This document shows positions 49,897-53,518 of a DNA stretch of 53,518 nt, one piece after another. Where the stretch lies: the IMG/VR virus record IMGVR_UViG_3300021373_003472, positions 1 to 53,518 of that record; one strand, written 5' to 3'. Under the pieces are notes generated by a model. That model had not been told where the DNA came from, did no database searches, and worked only from the letters and a program-made list of their open reading frames with translations. The stretch is from a virus. Made by a program: the position numbers and the translations under genes. Numbering within the stretch: position 1 is the stretch's first letter; each line of letters opens with the position of its first letter.

Positions 49897-51359
49897 AAAA
49901 GTTTCTCTAGTCTTTCTTCATGGATATACCCTTTAGATACAGAGTGGGGCCAAATAACATATTTGTAAGGATATTCACCAAAAAATTCCCTCCATATTCT
50001 TACTATCCCATCTCCTTGAGAAGAAGTATGTAATAAAGTATCTATTTCGTTAGTATCAGCATCAACCCTAGATATAACAGTTCCATCTTCTTTTTCAAAA
50101 GATACTACCCAAAAATCATAATCATTTTCTTTAAAATGACCTTCATGTACATCAATACAATGTTTAAAATGTGGAAGTAAAGAATTTTCATATTCTAATT
50201 CACTTAAAGTTTGTGGATTTGGAGGTGGTTTTAAATCTAAAGTATATTGTTGTACTTTTCTATCTTTAAATCTTAACCCAGCATATTTTTCATATTCCTC
50301 TAAAGTACGTTCTTCACCAAAATAAAATTTACCAAAAGACTTTTTAACACAAGGGGTACATACTTCTCCATCCATTTCATGCATTAGTCTATATCTGTGG
50401 TGGGACTGAGCATCTCTTGTTTCCCAATCACTATTATCATCCCAATGTCTTTTTCCTGTACTTCTAGTATATTCATGCCATCCAATAATTTTATGTGGAT
50501 GAAATAAGTCATAGCCATGAGTAAAAGCTCGAGCTGCTATACTTGGTTCTTCTCCATGGAAATACATTTGAGGATCGTGTTGAACTTCTTCACAAAATTT
50601 ACCTGTAGTAAAAGCAAAATGTGCTGAATAAAATCTAGCAGGAATTGGTTCTTTTAATTTTTGCCATTCAGGAATTAATGAAGGGAAAGTGAATATATAA
50701 CCTTCTGGGGTATATCTGTTAAAATCCATTTGCCAAACTTCTTGGGTTCTGCCTTGAGGATCATTATTAGGAAAAAAGGATGGTAAATAAGAAGTAATTA
50801 AAGGTTTTTTACTTCCTTTAGATTGAAGTTGTTTATACATTGCTATTAAATGTTTATCCCATTCTTCAATAAATCTTTCATGGGAATCTATTTGCAATGT
50901 ATATCTTTCTCCTTTATAATATTGTTGGATTTTATGTCTAGCCCAGCATACTCCTTCAGCTTCTTCATATGGTATATCTAATATTGTAAACCTAGAATCA
51001 TTCCAATATTGTTCAGGAATTACATCCCAAGTATCTTCAGCTGCATGTTGCCAGGCAATACAAATTCTTAAATTTTCTGGGTGTTTTGCGTTATATAATA
51101 AACTTTGAATAGTAGGGACAAGTTGGGGGTCTCTATAAGCTGCTATTTGTACAAAAATGGTATCTTTTTTTGTTTGTTTATAAGGAATAAGTATAGTTTT
51201 TTTCTTTTTAGGTTTATTATAAGAAACTAAATCATTTAATTTTTCTTGTCTTTCATCACACCCACAATCATCACCTAAAATTTTTTTAACTAACCATTTT
51301 ATACCCGTAAATTTAGTAATAAATTCGATAGTATCACCTAATCCCTTGTGTTTCCCCAT
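49893..51359 (-). CDS. GlcNAc-transferase-family enzyme with an N-terminal phage Cys module
   Basis: A 488-residue paralogue of the preceding-coordinate gene. Residues about 70-420 carry QIAAYRDPQLVPTIQSL, PYEEAEGVCWARHKI, YTLQIDSHERF (DSH at 158-160) and THGYDLFHPH. Residues 1-48 are a different small module, GKHKGLGDTIEFITKFTGI and ILGDDCGCDERQEKLNDL, which I know as a free-standing short protein in Bacteroidota phages. Fusion to a glycosyltransferase suggests it docks the enzyme to a target. The ATG lies directly after TTATTTATA. Otherwise no promoter is seen. Confidence 0.82.
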   Translation of the reverse strand: MGKHKGLGDTIEFITKFTGIKWLVKKILGDDCGCDERQEKLNDLVSYNKPKKKKTILIPYKQTKKDTIFVQIAAYRDPQLVPTIQSLLYNAKHPENLRICIAWQHAAEDTWDVIPEQYWNDSRFTILDIPYEEAEGVCWARHKIQQYYKGERYTLQIDSHERFIEEWDKHLIAMYKQLQSKGSKKPLITSYLPSFFPNNDPQGRTQEVWQMDFNRYTPEGYIFTFPSLIPEWQKLKEPIPARFYSAHFAFTTGKFCEEVQHDPQMYFHGEEPSIAARAFTHGYDLFHPHKIIGWHEYTRSTGKRHWDDNSDWETRDAQSHHRYRLMHEMDGEVCTPCVKKSFGKFYFGEERTLEEYEKYAGLRFKDRKVQQYTLDLKPPPNPQTLSELEYENSLLPHFKHCIDVHEGHFKENDYDFWVVSFEKEDGTVISRVDADTNEIDTLLHTSSQGDGIVRIWREFFGEYPYKYVIWPHSVSKGYIHEERLEKLL

Positions 51360-51415
51360 TATAAATAACTTTTATTATTAATGTACAACTTAATTATTTA
51401 AAAACCAAATTATTT

Positions 51416-51754
51416 TTATCTATCTATATTAATTATTATATTAGTATCTGTTATTTTAGATGTTGGTAAAGGTTTAGCTAATTTAGCAACTGCTAATAAA
51501 TTATGATTGTCATCATATAACCCTACAGTAGTTACATAAGGAGCAAAATAAGAACCTGTTACAAAATCATATACAAACCCTTCACTACCTGTAAGTAATG
51601 TTGGGTTATTAGAATAATTATACTCATCTGCTCCTATAGTACAATTATATTGGGTTTCAAATATAGTAAAAGAACTAGAGAATGAAATTGTTACATCAGA
51701 ACCTGTAATGTATGTATTTAAAAAATTATTATAAACCTCTCTTGGAGTAGCCAT
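51416..51754 (-). CDS. Small beta-rich structural-type protein
   Basis: A 112-residue protein (MATPREVYNNFLNTYITGS). It has a beta-rich core FVTGSYFAPYVTTVGLYDD and a LLAVAKLAKPLPTSKITDTN segment, followed by IIINIDR. Such LAKP-containing tails occur in virion proteins of related aquatic phages. An ATATTTATAA element lies 16 nt before the ATG, so it is a late gene. A fibre-associated or structural role is likely from context, next to the Ser/Thr-Pro fibre and glycan genes. Confidence 0.6.
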   Translation of the reverse strand: MATPREVYNNFLNTYITGSDVTISFSSSFTIFETQYNCTIGADEYNYSNNPTLLTGSEGFVYDFVTGSYFAPYVTTVGLYDDNHNLLAVAKLAKPLPTSKITDTNIIINIDR

Positions 51755-51770
51755 ATTATATTATTATATA

Positions 51771-51780
51771 TTATAAATAT
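51771..51780 (-). promoter_or_regulatory. Candidate late promoter (ATATTTATAA element)
   Basis: The coding strand reads AAATATTTATAATATATAAT, 16 nt before the ATG at 51754. It would drive the small structural gene and could feed the glycan locus behind it. Confidence 0.6.
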
Positions 51781-51796
51781 TTTAAATTAATACTTT

Positions 51797-52303
51797 TTAA
51801 TTTTTTGTCCAAAGAGTATTATTTAAACAGATATATATACTTCCATTTTGATTAACATTGCCCTTAAATCTATTTAATAATATAGGTTCATTTTCAGGTA
51901 TATTTTCGAAATCTTTCCCCCACCAAATGTCTAATAAAATTAAATCATAAGTATTTGTAGTAGTATAATTAAATACATCACCCACAATTAGATTAATAGA
52001 TGAATCTAAATGATTGTTATTTTGTACCCAATAAACTAATTCACTATTATTATCAATTACATCTATAGTACTACAATCTGTATTATTTGAAATCCAATAA
52101 GGCATATATCCTAATCCTAAACCTCCAATTAATATAGAATCATAAGTTAAATCATGAATTCTACTGCAAATATTTAAATAATCTTCATTATTTTTTAAAG
52201 GTTGTCTAAAATGTTTTTGGTCAAAAAACCAATAACTATTTTCTATAAATTTTATATTAAAGCTATTGCCATCATATTCAGTAAGTAAATTATTAGGTAT
52301 CAT
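51797..52303 (-). CDS. Spermidine-synthase-like small methyltransferase fold protein
   Basis: A 168-residue Rossmann-fold protein. ILIGGLGLGYMPYWIS at 57-72 is a SAM/decarboxy-SAM-binding loop, STIDVIDNNSELVYWV gives the acidic strand end (Asp81 to Asp84), VGDVFNY is at 107-113 and YDLILLDIWWG is at 119-129. It resembles the C-terminal core of spermidine synthases and related methyltransferases but is much shorter. It lies between the fibre and glycan genes and might methylate or aminopropylate a surface component. Substrate is unknown. Confidence 0.7.
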   Translation of the reverse strand: MIPNNLLTEYDGNSFNIKFIENSYWFFDQKHFRQPLKNNEDYLNICSRIHDLTYDSILIGGLGLGYMPYWISNNTDCSTIDVIDNNSELVYWVQNNNHLDSSINLIVGDVFNYTTTNTYDLILLDIWWGKDFENIPENEPILLNRFKGNVNQNGSIYICLNNTLWTKN

Positions 52304-52319
52304 ATTATTTTATTTTTAA

Positions 52320-53518
52320 TTAAAAACTACACAGTCCTGTTAATGTTAATACTCCACTACCATTAGTTGTACCATATTCAAAACCATCTGAAACAAAGAA
52401 GTTATTAAGTGTTTTAACACAACTTGTATTAGTATATATAGTTATACCATTTGTAAAACTACTGCTACTAGCTCCTAAGTTAGATGGTATTGCTTCACAG
52501 GCAGTGGCAGCAGAGACACTACTAAATCCTAATGATTGAGTAAAACAACTTACGGCATTAGTTGGAGTTCTAGAAGGTGTTCTACTAATTGAAGGTGTAA
52601 TACTTACACTAGGAGTTCTAGATACAGATGGAGTCCTTGATTTAGAAACTGATGGTGTGGGAGTAGTACATGTACTAGCTATATCAATTACTTCCCCAAC
52701 ATTATTAATCTGAATTGCTTTTGTAGGTGAACCTGTTGCTGATGCTATACCATAGTAATAAGATTGGCCATTAAAAGGTGTACCAACATTATCAGTTATA
52801 ATTGTTCCTGTTGTAATAGCTGAGAATGTTGAAACATTAGCATATAATCCATTAGCTGCAAACCCAGCACAAGCATCAACTACATTAGTATAATTATTAC
52901 TATCTGCTGTTCTAGCTCCTACAAAGAAGAAACCAGGTGTTGTTGAAATTGAAGGTGTTCTAGATACCGAAGGAGTTCTTGATGGAGTATTTGAAACACA
53001 AGTTGAAACTACTCCAACTTTAGCATAGTTAGTTCCTCCTTCAGGGCTAATAGTATAAACATTAGCTCCATTAGCTATATAAACAGGAGATGTAGCTCCC
53101 CCAGGAAGAAAATCTCTAAGATCCGTAGTATAATCCGCAGGGGTTCCAGCACTATCAGTTGTATATAGGTAATCTCCTACTTGTAATGGGGCTCTATCAT
53201 AGTAAACTTTTGTTGTATGAGGATTAAAACATGCATCTACAGCAGTTAATGCTAAATTATATGTAAGTCCAGTTAATGGTGATGTTGGTGTTCTTGTAAT
53301 ACTTGGTGTTATACTCACACTAGGGGTTCTTGAAGGTGTTCTAGTAATTGAAGGTGTTAGAGATACAGAAGCAGTTCTTGTTATACTAGGAGTCCTAGAT
53401 ACACTAGGTGTTCTAGAAGGAGTCCTTGTAATTGAAGGTGTAATACTTACACTAGGGGTCCTAGATACACTAGGTGTTCTAGAAGGAGTCCTTGTAATTG
53501 AAGGTGTAATACTTACAC
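52320..53518 (-). CDS. Beads-on-a-string Ser/Thr-Pro fibre protein, 5' end cut by right window edge
   Basis: The frame stays open from the stop at 52320 to the window edge, about 400 codons; the GTG near 53318 is an internal Val codon. The visible chain is an N-terminal Ser/Thr-Pro repeat region (SITPSITRTPSRTPSVS type) and then three small globular units of roughly 75-100 residues. Each has a DAC or TAC near its start and a Cys near its end (VVSTC, ASTC, LTGLCSF), and Ser/Thr-Pro linkers such as SRTPSVSRTPSIS separate them. The Cys pairs may form one disulfide per bead. This is an extended virion fibre or adhesin by design, and its linkers are typical O-glycosylation targets. Confidence 0.8.
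   Translation of the reverse strand, partial: VSITPSITRTPSRTPSVSRTPSVSITPSITRTPSRTPSVSRTPSITRTASVSLTPSITRTPSRTPSVSITPSITRTPTSPLTGLTYNLALTAVDACFNPHTTKVYYDRAPLQVGDYLYTTDSAGTPADYTTDLRDFLPGGATSPVYIANGANVYTISPEGGTNYAKVGVVSTCVSNTPSRTPSVSRTPSISTTPGFFFVGARTADSNNYTNVVDACAGFAANGLYANVSTFSAITTGTIITDNVGTPFNGQSYYYGIASATGSPTKAIQINNVGEVIDIASTCTTPTPSVSKSRTPSVSRTPSVSITPSISRTPSRTPTNAVSCFTQSLGFSSVSAATACEAIPSNLGASSSSFTNGITIYTNTSCVKTLNNFFVSDGFEYGTTNGSGVLTLTGLCSF
53393..53518 (-). repeat. 66-bp tandem repeat coding a 22-residue Ser/Thr-Pro unit
   Basis: The 66-bp unit beginning at 53393 recurs from 53459. All 60 visible bases of the second copy are identical to the first, and the window ends inside it. Weaker copies of the same phrase occur at 53280-53392 and inside the linkers. 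The unit keeps the reading frame (22 codons), so copy number can change without breaking the protein. Confidence 0.85.

Noticed and set aside
51360-51372. TTATTTATA directly before the ATG at 51359 as a late promoter
   Set aside because: It touches the start codon, so a transcript from it would lack the start; other copies of the motif keep an 11-23 nt distance.
53319-53518. CRISPR-like array from regular repeats at the right edge
   Set aside because: The repeat is a continuous in-frame Ser/Thr-Pro coding sequence with no unique spacers and no cas genes nearby.

Overview
The window is one uninterrupted block of a large, AT-rich tailed-phage genome. Every gene I accept lies on the minus strand, so transcription runs from high to low coordinates. 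A T4-type head and neck set identifies it as a T4-superfamily myovirus: large terminase (gp17), portal (gp20), prohead protease (gp21), scaffold (gp22), major capsid protein (gp23) and neck/tail-completion proteins gp13, gp14 and gp15. A PhoH ATPase and many small protein families familiar from uncultured aquatic T4-like phages accompany them. The host is probably a member of the Bacteroidota. Starts lack Shine-Dalgarno sequences and are preceded only by A/T-rich DNA, the overlapping lysis-type pair at 22829-23519 is of a kind I associate with Bacteroidota phages, and the right-edge fibre uses Ser/Thr-Pro linkers of a style I also associate with them. The host assignment is inference.

Layout in the direction of transcription (right to left). 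(1) 53518-51416: a beads-on-a-string Ser/Thr-Pro-rich fibre protein cut by the window edge, a small SAM-dependent methyltransferase-like protein and a small structural-looking protein. (2) 51359-40171: a surface-glycan locus with two GlcNAc-transferase-family enzymes, GDP-mannose 4,6-dehydratase, two further glycosyltransferases, an FkbM methyltransferase, a NodU-type carbamoyltransferase, and a 1092-residue fusion of a second carbamoyltransferase with two glycosyltransferase-like domains. (3) 40147-39356: a GIY-YIG-like endonuclease and a small membrane protein, closed by a terminator. (4) 39261-36863: primase, RecB/Cas4-like nuclease and an esterase. (5) 36862-26163: a long run of overlapping accessory genes, including a zeta-toxin-like kinase, a five-domain fusion protein, a membrane GAF-like protein, a lipoprotein and several proteins that start with short T4-like capsid-targeting peptides. 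A terminator closes this run. (6) 26038-23916: an FAD oxidoreductase and a P-loop kinase. (7) 23887-13184: spanin-like pair, gp17, gp20, four core-region genes, gp21, gp22, gp23, then a strong terminator. (8) 12986-1: phoH, a small beta protein, a duplicated fibre in the T4 fibritin position, gp13-gp14-gp15, further structural proteins and two paralogous beta-helix-like fibre proteins, the last gene running off the left edge.

A motif with coding-strand core ATATTTATAA lies 11-23 nt in front of eleven start codons, with a weaker copy before a twelfth, and most of these genes encode virion or late proteins. I read it as the phage's late promoter. A second A/T element (TATATT followed by A/T-rich bases) precedes the primase, FAD oxidoreductase and two small genes, and two of these sit just after terminators. 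No gp16, sheath (gp18), tube (gp19) or baseplate gene is recognisable here, so they must lie outside the window or be too diverged to see. There is no tRNA, CRISPR array, integrase or transposase, and no gene-free stretch longer than about 225 bases.
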